Source: Paguma larvata (taxonomy: Eukaryota > Chordata > Mammalia > Carnivora > Viverridae). From it: a stretch of DNA of 64,000 nt. The stretch lies in NCBI GenBank assembly GCA_030068075.1, contig CM057839.1:49008960-49072959 (forward strand), given 5' to 3'. The first letter of the stretch is position 1, and every line of letters starts with the position of its first letter. Positions 36,122 through 47,476 of the stretch are shown here, piece by piece. The position numbers were made by a program, and so were the translations under genes. The notes under the pieces are model-generated. The model saw nothing but the letters and a program-made list of their open reading frames with translations, was not told where the DNA came from and did not search any database.

Positions 36122-38269
36122 AAAAAGAAAAGAATAAAGATACATATGTGAACCTGAAAAGACAAATAAACATTGGAGTTCTTCAAGAAGGAAAATGGGT
36201 CTTATTTTGAGAAAAAAATAGCTCTATGGTTTTAGAGGTCTTTCCTATTAAACTATTTAAACAACTCCAAAGTCAACTATTGAAAGAATTATACAAACAT
36301 AATTTAACACTTGAAATGACTTGCTATTAAATTACTTAATGAAGAGATTATTTTAGAGTTTATTATATAATCAGATGTGTGAACAAAATAAATGATTGCA
36401 ATGGTTATTTGAAAAAAAGGATTTTTCTATAACAGTACTATGGTAGGGCACTTTCCATTCTGCTAAGACATACCCAATTAACGTTCTTTTTGAAGTGTAA
36501 TTATTAATAGCACCATCTTTCCCTCTCAAAATTTCAAGTTTAAATGGTAAATCATATGGTTGACTTCTCATTCTGTGTAGGTGATTAAAGATCACAAAAA
36601 GCACACTTGAATTCCATGTGTGGAAGGGAGGCAAGAAGTGATTTTGAAAGTAACCGTACAAAATTGTGAGAAATATCAACTTGGGAGATGACTGCCGATG
36701 TTCTTAGAGAGATCTATTTCAGATCCAGGTCTTGTTTACCTGATTTCTTACAACCTTCTAATGGAGGTTACATTATAAAGAACCTGCTTTTTCAGCACCA
36801 ATCTCTCTATCTGCTTTGAAGTTGCTATGTTTTGCTTTGATCTTGAAATCATTTTTCACAGTGTTTTGATGATTATTATTGGTTAAAGTCACAAAGTCAG
36901 AACATGGCTTTATTCATTCCCTTTTGTAGACTTAATGGGAATGTCATAGGTAAACTCCTAAGTTCTTCTTTGATGATACGGCTGAAGTTGTTTTTTCAAA
37001 CTCAAAGTTTCATCTCACAGAGAATAAAAGTAAAAGAGACACTTATTTGTCGGGGTGGGGGTGGGGAGTAGGGGTGAAATCAAACATATCCTGAAAGTTT
37101 TGTTTTTTCTTAGATGGAGTTTATGTTATCATGAAAACATGAGCATGCCTAGACAGAGTCAAAGTATACAAAGAGACGAGATGATGTTAGCATGGTTTTA
37201 GCTGTTGACTGAAGAGACAGATTTCAAAAAAATCCAGAAAACTTTCAAATAGAACTCTGGTGATTTAAATCTGTGATTAAAATATCTTAGAAGTGTTTTC
37301 TTAAGCTAACATCTCTTGGGTTTAAGTTTCTACATGGCTCTGACAAAACAGTCCACTTCTTATGCTTTTTTTTTTTTTTTTAAGGCAATTTTAACAGCTT
37401 TCCTGTATAAAACTGATGGGTCATCATTATTATCAAATGGGATGTATTTCCCATATAACTCATAAAACTTTGCTATGATCTGAGTCATAGATTAAACAGA
37501 GGACATAGTCACTGCCCTGTTAGTACCTAGCTCCAGGGGGCAGTTATTAGCAAGCAGTGGGAACCAGCAATGACTTTCCACTGAGTGGGAAACGAGAATG
37601 CAAGCAATGCCCACTTAATTGTGTTTACTGTGTTTCTGGAAATGCCAAAGTAGTTTCTTGGAATTAAAAATTGTCTGGCTGAAGAGCCATTTAATTGAGA
37701 ACTCTATCTGGGAGAGATGAAATTTAAAGGAAAAGGCATGCTAAGCACACAAAGCAGCAGGTGTATGGATTAAACATCAAGTTAACAGCATACAAAGTAG
37801 GGAAAATTTGTGAAAATCAGTGATACAGGGTGTCTTTCAATAAGTAAGGCTTTTGTGACACGCAATATAGCTCATTGTTTCCAAACACAAATGCAGGTTA
37901 AGATAAAGGGGGCACAAAAAAACCCATAGCAATTATCTGTCCCTGCTTCGGTTTAAAGCCAATTATTCCACCTATGGCATTGATCTCATCCCCTGCTACC
38001 TTCTCTGGAGTTTGCCTCTCTTATCTTCAGGTTTGCTCTTGGTTCTGAATCTTTCCATTCTTCTATAAACATTCTCAAGCCTATCCCATACTTTATCCAG
38101 ACAAAAAAGGACAATCTTTTTTCACCCTGTACTCCAACTTCTGTCTCCACCCCTTGTTGTTGTCATTCTTTACTGAGAGTCTATCCAAAACTTCCCAGCT
38201 AGATTGAGTGCCCTAGTTTTTTTTGTGTTTTTATTTTATTTTGTAGAAATGTATGCAGTTTCAGTTAGC
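36122..38269. other. No gene or repeat seen; repeat-poor, with a G-quadruplex motif
   Basis: No interspersed repeat recognised by eye over about 2.1 kb, apart from a T run at 37366-37381. Most of 37380-37900 looks like plain unique sequence and is a candidate for conserved non-coding DNA, but I cannot test conservation here. Confidence 0.45.
37052..37074 (+). promoter_or_regulatory. G-quadruplex motif
   Basis: Four runs of at least four G (37052-37055, 37057-37061, 37063-37066, 37071-37074) are separated by loops of 1, 1 and 4 bases. This fits the stringent G4 pattern with a possible four-tetrad stack. Whether it forms in cells is unknown. Confidence 0.75.
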
Positions 38270-38700
38270 TTCATATTGTTAAGCATGTGACAAGGAGCAA
38301 GTACCATTTCAATCACTTTATAGTTAATTTTCATAACAACACATTGAAGAAGGTAACATTATTAGCTCTATTTTATTTTTTTAATGTTTATTTATTTTGA
38401 GCAGAGGAAGGGGCAGAGAGAAAGGTAGGGAGAGAGTGAATCCCAAGCAGGCTCCATGCTCAGCGTAAAGCCCAACATGGGGCTCCATCTCACAACCATG
38501 AGATCATGACTGAGCTGAAATCAAGAGTCAAACACTTAACTGACTGAGCCACTCAGGCACCCCTTATTAGTCCCATTTTAAAGATGACAAATAAGAGGGT
38601 CAGTGAAGTTAAGTAACTTGCCTAGTTAGCAAATTGTAAAGGAGAATTCTAATCCCAAGCACTCTGGCTCCGGATTTCCGGCTCGTAACTCCTGCGCTGT
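38270..38700 (-). mobile_element. MIR SINE, antisense, split by a younger SINE
   Basis: The left part (38270-38375: 'CACTTTATAGTTAATTTTCA', 'GAAGAAGGTAACATTATTAG') and the right part (38564-38700: 'CCCATTTTAAAGATGACAAA', 'AGTTAAGTAACTTGCCTAG') together form one antisense MIR. A SINEC copy lies between them. Confidence 0.8.
38376..38563 (-). mobile_element. tRNA-derived SINE nested in MIR, older SINEC type
   Basis: The reverse complement begins 'GGGGTGCCTGAGTGGCTCAG' and has the CAN SINE body, slightly short. A 17-bp target duplication (TTATTAG....ATTTTA, 14 of 17 equal) lies at 38359-38375 and 38564-38580, inside MIR sequence. Confidence 0.9.
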
Positions 38701-39092
38701 GCTGTTTCTCAGCAAATTCTCTATCATTATTTTAGAAACTGGCAAACTGTCAGGAATGTAGACAAACAGCAGGGAGCTCCATCAGTTGATGCTAGAGAAT
38801 TAAACATGGCCCAGACGACACTCCTTTGTTGGCGACATTGGCTGCTTAAAGACTTCTCCTTAAAGTATGGGTGGGCATTCAGGTCCCAACAGGGTGTTTA
38901 GAGAATAATCGGCAGCATATTTGACTGACACACATGTTGAATGCCACTCTATGTACAGTGCCAGGCACTGTAGGAACGTAAATTGGTATCTCTTTGCAGT
39001 TCTGACTCCACTAAGTAAGTTCTCACTAGATTCAAGCAGAAGAAAATTATGGTTCTGCAGCCCCTTCTAAACAATGTGAATTCACTAGTTAA
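38701..39092. other. No gene seen
   Basis: Unassigned sequence. Confidence 0.55.
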
Positions 39093-39219
39093 CCCTCCCT
39101 CCCTTCCTTCCCTCCTCCCTCCCTCTCTCCCTCCCTCCCTCCCTTCCTTCCTTCCTTCCTTCCTTCCTTCCTTCCTTCCTTCCTTCCTTCCTTCCTTCCT
39201 TCCTTCCTTCCTTCCTTCC
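39093..39219. repeat. (CTTC)n / (CCCT)n microsatellite
   Basis: A 127-bp pure pyrimidine tract: CCCT-rich units followed by about 18 TTCC units. The Arg/Lys/Glu/Gly and Pro/Ser/Leu frames here are artefacts. Confidence 0.97.
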
Positions 39220-40224
39220 ATTTATTCATCTGTTGAATGCATAATTACTAAGTACCCAAGAAAAACCAGAAACATGTTAGATGAGCCCGGGTTCATTCAT
39301 TGTAGGAGACCATCCTGATATTCTGACATATAAGTTGAAGGGAGAAAATGACCAAGTTGCATATTCCATCCCTCACCTCCCAAACACATTTATACATTCC
39401 CAGCTAACTACAAGGAGCAGCAACCCTAGGCCATGTTCCCATTGTTAGTTCCCTTGATGTGTTCAAATTGAATGCTTCCTCCTTTAAAGTTTTTTGTTCG
39501 TTCGTTTGTTTTCTTTTTCTATTTGCCAATTCTTCCTCCACATTCCACCTTTCAATCAAAGTTCTGTGTCATTGTCTATTGAACTTGGATATTGATTCCA
39601 CTTCCCTAAGGATGACTTTCATTATTTCCCAGTTTATTACTGAAGTCTCCTTGATGAAGCCTAGTGCCTCCTTGTTGATTGCCCCTATTATCTGCCACCA
39701 AAGTCTGAGGGCCATTTCATGCCTTTGAGAGTATTCTATAGCTGCTAAGTATCTCACAGTACCTAATAAAAAGGAGCAGGGGAAACTGATTGCATTTTAA
39801 TTGGCTTGGGGATGCACTTACACAGTCATTTATCTCACTGAGACTACAACATTTTACTGATTTGTCTCTAAGAAAATGAACAAAAAAGTATGGGATAATA
39901 AATGTATTATGAGGTGAACACTATTTCCTTTTTATTAATATCCTATATTTCCCTAATTCTGGTAAGAGCGAATGTAGCCTAGTGGAGTGCTAATTTGGAA
40001 GTGCTAATTTATCATCGTAGAAATATTTCCAACTAGGCTACTTTGCTCTTGATGGTCACAAAAAGGTATACTTTGTTGGTAACAATGTTGATCACTTGCG
40101 AACTTTATGTACCCAGTACTGTGAAAGAAACAAAATTGATTTACCTCAGTAAAGATGACTCCATTGTGGTGGACTAATTTACTGATGAATAGAATTTGCT
40201 TACTAGAGGGTCAGAAAAGCACAG
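39220..40224. other. No gene seen
   Basis: Unassigned sequence. The frames at 39459-39757 match no protein I recognise. Confidence 0.5.
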
Positions 40225-40465
40225 CCCTCTTTCACTTAGCAGGATGTAGTAGAAAGAACTTGAATTTGCGTGTCAAACTGGATTTAAATCCCTTCTTTCA
40301 GGGCACTTACTATTATTGTAAATAGAGAAATTACCCAACATTTCTGAGATCTCTTCCGTTATCCGAAAATCAAGATAGTATTATCTAACTTTTAGGCCTA
40401 AAATGAGATATTTTACCTAAAATGCCTGATATATTATCATGTATATCTCAGGCATTTAATACGTC
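40225..40465 (+). mobile_element. MIR SINE, sense
   Basis: 'TAGTAGAAAGAACTTGAATT', 'CAAACTGGATTTAAATCCC' and a diverged 'CCGAAAATCAAGATAGTATT' block follow the MIR head-to-tail order. Confidence 0.6.
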
Positions 40466-40639
40466 GTAACCATTATGGTTTACAGTGTCTCCGCCACTAA
40501 TCACTGAAAATTACATTATTTGTCCAAAAGCACCGTTTTCAAGGAAGCACAGTTTTTCACTCAGACTTTTTCTCTGGCTTTTCATTATACATAAAAGAAA
40601 ACATGAAATACTCTTCAGAATAGACTTTCATTCCAAATA

Positions 40640-40870
40640 AGTTCACCTTCTTAACCCATGAACAAACCTTGCTCTCTCCCCTTCTTTTATGATATTCAGT
40701 AGTCTGAGAGTCCAATTCTCCCCTTCCTCATACCTGTTTAAGTCCTCTTATTTTTTCAAGGCTGAACTCAAACCTTCCTGCCCATGAATCCTTTCACGAC
40801 CACAATCATCTTGTTCTTGAACGTTTTATTTATTTACTTTCCACTCATATTGTCACTTAGTTCTAGAGAG
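40640..40870 (+). mobile_element. L2-like fragment, sense
   Basis: 'CTGAACTCAAACCTTCCTGC' followed by 'CATGAATCCTTTCACGACC' resembles the sense L2 3' region (the 'CTCAAATGTCACCTCC' area). It is diverged. Confidence 0.45.
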
Positions 40871-41345
40871 AATAGCTACATACAGAACATTGTTTCTCAG
40901 ATGGTGGGGTCGGGGTCAGCAATATATTCTCATAGGTGGCCATGACTTCTCTATACAGTGTTGTTTTGAGTTATTGAAGGTAATAAAAAAATTATTTTTC
41001 TGAATCATCTCAATAACCACCTTTTAACCAAATATTCTCTAGGAGTTCATGGTCCATACTTGCATTTTGTATTTACAATTACTTTCAGGCCAAGAGAGCA
41101 CCTACAGAAATGGCAGTCTCTAAGTTTCAAGTACTGAGAGGCATATCTTACTGCCCAGAGTTCTAATATTAAAACAACAACACACATCTGTATTTACTCT
41201 TGTATTTATGTTTAATTATTTACCAATAACAGAAACTAAACTTATTTTATGTGCATGGTAATATAGTTTTAAACCATTTTAGAGTACACTATGTCAGTTT
41301 TGGAATCTTGATAGTCATTACTCATACTCACCAATATATATGGTA
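40871..41345. other. No gene seen
   Basis: Unassigned sequence. Confidence 0.55.
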
Positions 41346-41622
41346 ATGTCATTCTTGGGACATACAGCAGCCAGCCCTCATAATTTTAGATGGGGCCATG
41401 TGACTAGTTCTTATCCTTATTCAAAGGTGAGGCAGTGAAAATTATTCTGTATATTATTCTAGTGATTTCTCTGCTTTGGTACTAAGCATGGAGATCCCAA
41501 ATTTGGATGGTGAAACCTAGAGAACCACTGACATAAGTCATGTGATAAATCATATGTTAAGCCACTGATATTTGGAGCTCATGATCAATGTAGTAGAATC
41601 TACCTATGCAGACTAATAAACA
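41346..41622 (+). mobile_element. MaLR (MLT1-like) LTR, degraded
   Basis: 'GGGGCCATGTGACTAGTTCT' and, near the right end, 'TATGTTAAGCCACTGATATT' then 'GCAGACTAATAAACAG' fit the MLT1-like LTR layout. It is an old endogenous retrovirus-like LTR without internal sequence; the middle part is poorly preserved. Confidence 0.55.
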
Positions 41623-42029
41623 GCCTGAGTTATAACTATCAACACAGAAGTAACATTTTAGTAATTTAATTTTGTAAATAATAATCTATTATAATAATGC
41701 TGTTAATTTGAATTATGTTTTTAACTTTTGTTTTTACTTGATTTATAAAATTTATAAATCCAAATATTGCTTTATTTTTAAGTTTCCATAAACCTGTAAG
41801 TATAAGAATTTCACCACTAGGTTTTTATGTTTAAGTAATATTATCATAATGCTCATTTAACTCTACAGGAGGAATCTTCAGAAATATTTTGATACTTTCA
41901 TGAGGGTACACACATTACTGAAATTTGAAAACTGAAATTTTAATTTGAAAATTAAATTTTAATTCATTGATTTTAGAATAAGACGGATCTATGTTATATT
42001 CTACACAATAGCCTTGCGGTGTGGGCTAG
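41623..42029. other. No gene seen
   Basis: Very AT-rich unassigned sequence. Confidence 0.55.
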
Positions 42030-42240
42030 GATAGAATTCGTAACATTTTGAAGACTCATTTTTTTTCCTGTAAAACTGATAAATTAATGTCTTCTTTCAG
42101 ACTTATGAGGATTAATTGAGATATTTTTGAAATGTATTATAATGCATGTCCATAGTAAGTGCTCAATGAATGTCAAAAATAACTTTTATTAGTTTACTTC
42201 TGTATTATTTCTAAGATGTTTTATGTGTTTTTAATATATG
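42030..42240 (+). repeat. Segment A of a local duplicate pair, with a MIR core
   Basis: The segment contains a sense MIR 3' half ('CCTGTAAAACTGATAAATTA', 'ACTTATGAGGATTAATTGAG', 'GTAAGTGCTCAATGAATGTC'). Its left (ACATTTTGAAG) and right (TTAGTTTACTTCTGT-like) flanks are also found at 43050-43265. The flanks lie outside, or deviate from, the MIR consensus and are shared, so the two copies look related by duplication. Confidence 0.6.
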
Positions 42241-42599
42241 TGTGAAAAGTTTTGTATATTTGCTTTGCTCTTACATTTTTATTATACTTCTCACACATCT
42301 CATTAGAGAGTTGTGATAGAGTAAGCTATGTTTTCTAAGAATGTATATTGCCTTTAATTCAATCATAAATTATTTCCCTGCAAACACACGGCATAATCAC
42401 TACCATTTACTCTATAACTCAGTAACTGCCTCAGTGCTCTGAGGGGACTTGCTCAGGTCCAGGACACTCTTAGCTTTCTTTTCTATCCTAATTTCTCAAA
42501 GCTTTGTTTTCTGTACCAAGACTTAATAAAAAAAAAAAAAAGATAAAAGCCACAAATATATGATAGGCAATGTATGACTTCTCAAGGTAACATAATCCA
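42241..42599. other. No gene seen; 15-base A run at 42526-42540
   Basis: Unassigned sequence. An A run preceded by AATAA could be the tail of an unrecognised retroposon. Confidence 0.5.
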
Positions 42600-44250
42600 T
42601 TTCATTCAGCAACCATAAGAAGTGTTAAAAGTAAAGCGTGGAAGAAAAGGAAAAACTGCTCTTGCCCTCATGAAGCTTATTATGGACTGGCAGAGACAGA
42701 TAAATCAAAGGATCTCATACAAAAGTGTGAATTATAATGGTGACAAATACTACTAAATACTTTTAAGGAGAGGTGTACAGGGCTAAAAGAACTTATATTT
42801 GGAGGAAATTCATTGTCAGAGAAGTCAGGGAGAGTTTTTCTGAGGCAGCAACAATTGACCTAAGACTTCAGGAGTATGAACTAACTGAAGAGTTGCTGGA
42901 CAAAGGGAGAGAGTTCCAGAAGGAGAGGACAATTAATCAAAAGCCCTGTGTGGGAGGGAGCATGTCTACAATGCAGAACGGAATGGAGACCGGTATGACT
43001 AAACCAGATAATAAATAAAAGAGGAGTGCATTATGAGGCTGTAGAAATAAGCAGGGTTCTATATTCACGACATTTTGAAGCCTGAATATTCTTTTCTATA
43101 AAACTGAAACAGGAATTTATTCCTTCTGTTAGATTTATGGGGATTAAGTGAGAGACTTCTGAAGGTTTATTATAATTCATGACCATAGTAAGTGCTCAAT
43201 GAACATCAAATAAAAATAATGTTTTAGTTTACTTCTGTCTTGTGTATACAAAGTTTTAATAAGTGTTTAAAGATTTATAAGACAGAGATTTTGTTTGTTT
43301 TTTAATATTGTAGGGTCTTTCATTTATTACAAGAGCAATGGAAAGTGATTAGAATATTTTAAACAGGGCGGGGAAAAATGACATGGTGTTTTTTGGTTTT
43401 GTTTTGTTTTTCATTTTTCTTTTAATGGAGGCTGTATGTAACAGAATGTGTAGAAGCCAAAATTGATGCACGTGAGCAAATACAGCATCTACAGCTAGAG
43501 TCCAGGAAAAAGATGATGATAGCCTGGATGATAGGTGATGGTGGAGATGAAAAGAAAATAATGTATTCGAAATCTGTTTAAGAAGGAAAATTGACAGAAC
43601 TTGGTGATGGGGAAGGAGAAAATGTCAAAAATGGCACCTACATTTCTGATTTGTTGTGTGTGGTAGTCATGCAGTCACCAATTTAGAGAATGTTAGAACA
43701 TAAGATGAAGGGAAAAGATCACAAATCACATTTTAGACACAGTGAGTCTGAAATATCTCCAGTCAAAGAAAGATACTAAGTAGGCAAGTGAACATATATT
43801 TTGCTGCTTGAGAGATAAATTTGTGTCAATAACTACAAGTGTGGATTTGGAAAAGATTGCCCGAGTATGAGGTTTTCCAGAAAAATGTGAGTGGGCCAAG
43901 GTCCAAGATGCGAGGAACTCCAATATTTAATGTCCAGGGAGAAGGCGCTGAAACTGTAGAAATCAGTAAATAAGGTTATTAAAATTAAAGAATGTTTAAT
44001 CCAGAAAGGGATAGACAACAGAAGTCAAGTAAGACGAGTAGTGAAAAATGACCTTGGAACGTATAGGCACAGATAAATCTATCAGTGACCTAAGGGACCT
44101 CTATTTATTTAAATGACAGGAATGGAAGTCAAATTGAGGTGGGTAGAGGGGTGAATAGGACGAAAAGAAATAAAAGATATAAAATCATTCTAGAAAATGA
44201 CCAGAATTTGGAGTACCTAAAGAAGTCTTTAAAGATTGGTATTAAGGTAG
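42600..44250 (-). mobile_element. L2 LINE, long antisense copy, about 1.6 kb
   Basis: The + strand follows antisense L2 from its 3' end upward. Blocks in order are 'TGCCCTCATGAAGCTTATTA', 'TTGACCTAAGACTTCAGGAG', 'GAGCAATGGAAAGTGATTAG', 'TAGAGTCCAGGAAAAAGATG' and 'GACAGAACTTGGTGATGGGG'. They end with 'GTCAAGTAAGACGAGTAGTG' near 44030. It covers the L2 3' UTR and part of the C-terminal coding region, all broken by stops. A foreign segment (43053-43310) interrupts it. Confidence 0.8.
43050..43310 (+). repeat. Segment B of the local duplicate pair, inside L2
   Basis: It contains the same MIR core and shared flanks as 42030-42240 ('ACATTTTGAAG', 'CATAGTAAGTGCTCAATGAA', 'TTTTAGTTTACTTCTGT'). It sits between two L2 blocks ('AAATAAGCAGGG' and 'TAGGGTCTTTCATTTATTAC') that are adjacent in ordinary L2 copies. 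Confidence 0.6.
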
Positions 44251-45352
44251 AGGTGTGTGTGTATGAATGTTTACTAAAGTAAAAATTGTTTATTTTACCT
44301 CCAAATTAATTGCACTTCATCTTATATGATAACTATATCCTTCAAAAGTGAATACAAAAATAAATTTTGTCAAAATGTCTTACATACAATAGGAAAATGA
44401 CTGGGAAATAATTTCTTGATGAATTGCTGATTACTTTTGAACCATTTTCCGCTTACTTCTGTGACTATTTGAGAAGTCTGTACACCTACTTGTCTAGCTT
44501 TCCTTAAATCAGCTACACCCATCCACCTTCATGTGCACTAGACATTAGCCTTGCTAAATGCACATACAGTGCTATCTCCCCAATCCCACAGCTATCTGAA
44601 TTTATTTGATATTAAAATTGAACTCCATTCTCTTAATGATTAGTGTCATGTTTTGACATTCCAGCTAAGGGTTAATCAAATAATATTTTAAATAAAAAAA
44701 GGACTTGGATTCCTTGGAAAATTTTATGAATAAACAACTTCTCTGATAAAGGTAGGGTAAAGGTATTAACTATTATTAATAACCTTCTACTTAACCTTCC
44801 TACACACATTTTCTAAATGGCTTTTAATATCAAAACAAAAGGAATCCAATTTCTCACCCTAGAAATACATATGTAATCATAAATGACAACAGGGAAATAT
44901 GTTCAACACTTAATAATAAAGAAGAACTTAATGGCTAAATAAATAAAATCTTACGTGTAGAAGTTTCAGGACAGGCTTAAAGGAAAGCCACAGATCTGAT
45001 CGCAGTAAGATATTATGCATCTATAGAAATTGACACACAGATAAAAGTTAGTTCTTGTCTATGTAAACCTGAAATCCTCTATAACTTCTACTCATCATCC
45101 CTTCAGGCCACAGAATGAGTCTGCTCATTTGTCACCTATTGAAAGCATTTCTGGATATTTTAAGAAAGTGTTTATAATGCTGTACTCTAGTTATTCTTTT
45201 TCTATTCTAAATATCCCTGCCTTCTTAACAGACAGCTTCCAGTCCTCTGTGTCTCTTGATCTTTCATCATCTGACATGTTTCGGTGTGTTTTTATTTCAT
45301 CTAAAATGTGATGCTCAAAACCTGAGGTAGTATTCTATTAATTAATTATCAT
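44251..45352. other. No gene seen
   Basis: Unassigned AT-rich sequence. A possible imperfect target duplication (ATTAATTATCATT) ends next to the L1 start at about 45352. Confidence 0.5.
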
Positions 45353-45359
45353 TAGAAAG

Positions 45360-46965
45360 GATACATGATTCAATAAAGTCACAGAATACAAAATCGATGT
45401 ACAAAAATCTGTTGCATTCCTACACACTAACAATGAAGCAGCAGAAAGTGAAATTAAGAAAACAAATCCCATTTACTATTGCACTAAAAACAATAAAATA
45501 TTTAGGAATAAACTTAACTAAAGAGGTGAAAGACCTGTACTCTGAAAACTTTAAAATGTTACCGAAAGAAATTCAAGATGACACAAAAAAATGGAAAGCC
45601 ATTCCATGCTTATGGGTAGAAGAACAAATATTGTTAAAATGTCTATACTACCCAGAGTAATCTACAGATTTAATACAATCTGTATCAAAATACTAGCAGC
45701 ATTTTTCACAGAACTAGAACAAACAATCCTAAAATTTGTATGGAACCACACGTTAGACCCCAAATAGCCAAAGTGATATTGAAAAGAACAAAGCTGAAAG
45801 TAAGGCAATTCCAGATTTCAGGAAATAATACAAAGCTCTAGTAATTGAAATATTATGGTACTGGCACTAAAATAGACATATGAATCAATAGAACAGAAGA
45901 GAGATCCCGGAAATAAACCTACAATTACATGGTCAATTAATCTTTGAAAAGGGATGCAAGAATATGTAATAGGAAAAAGTCTCTTCAATGAATGGCATTG
46001 GGAAAACTGGACAGCTACTTACAAAAGAATGAAACTGGACCACTTTCTCTCACCATACACAAAAATAAATTAAAAACTAATTAAAGAACTAGATGTGAGA
46101 CCTAAAACCATAAAAGTCCTGGAAAATGGCACAGGCATGAATTTTTGTGGCATTAGCCATAGCAACATTTTTCTAGACGGATCTCCTGAAGCAATGGAAA
46201 TCAAGGCAAAAATAAACTACTGGAACTACATTTAAATAAAAAGAAAAAAAAAAAACTTTTACACAGAAAAGGAAACAGGCAACAAAACTAAAAGACAACC
46301 ACCTGAATAGGAGAAAATAGTACAAATGGAAAATCCAATAAAGAGTTAGTCTACAAAATATATATAGAATGGAAAAAATTCAATACACCCCCCAAAATCT
46401 AATTAAAAATGGGCAAAAGACATGAACAGACATTTCTCCAAAGAAGACATACAGATGCCAAGAGATACATGGAAAGGTGCTCAACATTACTCATCATCAG
46501 GAAGATATAAATCAAAACTACAATGAGATTATCACATCACACTTGTTAAAATATCGAAAATCAAAAACAAAAGAAATGAGTTTTGGCAAAGATATGGAGA
46601 AAAGGGAACATTTCTACACACTTGGTGGGAATGAAAACTGGTGCAGCTACTGTGGTAAACAGTATAGAGGTCTGTCAAAAAGTTAAAAGCTAGAACTACT
46701 TTTTAATCTAGTAATTGCTCTACGATGTATTTACCAAAAAAACAAAACAAAACAAAACAAAACACTAATCCAAAGGGATACACACACCCCTATGCTTATT
46801 GCAGCATTATTTACAACAGCCAAACATGGAAACAACCCAAATGTCCGCTGATAGATGAATGGATGAAGAAGAGGTGGTATATACATATAATGGAATATTA
46901 TTCAACCATAAAAAATTAAATCTTCCTGTTTGCAACAACACAAATGGAGCTAGAGAGTATAATGC
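45360..46965 (+). pseudogene. L1 ORF2 C-terminal remnant, frameshifted
   Basis: The remnant encodes the L1 reverse transcriptase thumb region and the C-terminal domain. The frame from 45397 reads well ('Ile-Pro-Phe-Thr-Ile-Ala', 'Tyr-Leu-Gly-Ile-Asn-Leu-Thr', 'Gln-Asp-Asp-Thr-Lys-Lys-Trp') until about 45618, where an apparent one-base loss shifts it. A second shift or stop occurs near 45765. The C-terminal stretch (46725-46919) again shows 'Trp-Tyr-Ile-His-Ile-Met-Glu-Tyr-Tyr-Ser'. The endonuclease and the active-site part are absent, so it is non-functional. Confidence 0.88.
46735..46762. repeat. (AAAAC)n short tract inside L1
   Basis: About five AAAAC units lie at a position where L1 copies have an A-rich stretch. 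It is a small local expansion. Confidence 0.85.
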
Positions 46966-47300
46966 TTAGTGAAATAAGTCAGTCAAAGAAAGACAAATAC
47001 CACACGATTTAACTCATGTGTAATTTAAGAAACAAAACAAATGTGCAAAGGGAAAAGAAGAGAGAGAGAAAGTCACAAGCCAAGAACAGACTCTTAACTA
47101 CAGAGAACAGACTGATGGTTACCAGATGGAAGGTAGTTAGGGGGATAGGGGAATAAGTGATGAGGATTAAAAAGTACACTTGTTCAGATGAGCACAGGGT
47201 GATATGTGAAAGTGTTGAATCACTATACTGCACACCTGAAACTAACATAACACTGTATGTTAGCTATACTGGAATTACACTTAAAAAAACAAAAATATAA

Positions 47301-47415
47301 TTAATAGTCATTCCATAAATATTTACTGAGCACTTACTAGGTACTATCCCAGGCACTGAGGATAGTGAACAAAGTAGAGGACAAATCCCTGCCTCTCAGA
47401 TACCACAGGGCATTT
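47301..47415 (-). mobile_element. L2 3' end fragment, antisense
   Basis: 'CCATAAATATTTACTGAGCA', 'CTTACTAGGTACTATCCCAG' and 'AGGACAAATCCCTGCCTCTC' match the antisense L2 3' terminus well. The carnivoran L1 appears to have inserted next to or into it. Confidence 0.75.
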
Positions 47416-47476
47416 TTACATTTTAATTTAGAAAAGGATTTGACCATCCTTCTCTCATCATTTCTCCAGGTAGTTC

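Larger units (their letters stand above)
45353..47300 (+). mobile_element. Carnivoran L1, 5'-truncated, 1.95 kb
   Basis: This is the 3' third of L1: the ORF2 region downstream of the reverse transcriptase active site, then the carnivoran 3' UTR. The end reads 'CACACCTGAAACTAACATAA', 'CACTGTATGTTAGCTATACT' and a short A-rich tail. The right flank ATTAATAGTCATT resembles the left flank ATTAATTATCATT, a likely imperfect target duplication. The right flank is itself an older antisense L2 end. Confidence 0.92.

Noticed and set aside
38949..39318. Gly/Arg/Glu/Lys and Pro/Ser/Leu repeat protein or CRISPR-like array
   Set aside because: It is a simple CTTC/CCCT microsatellite with no spacers; CRISPR arrays are not expected in a mammalian genome.
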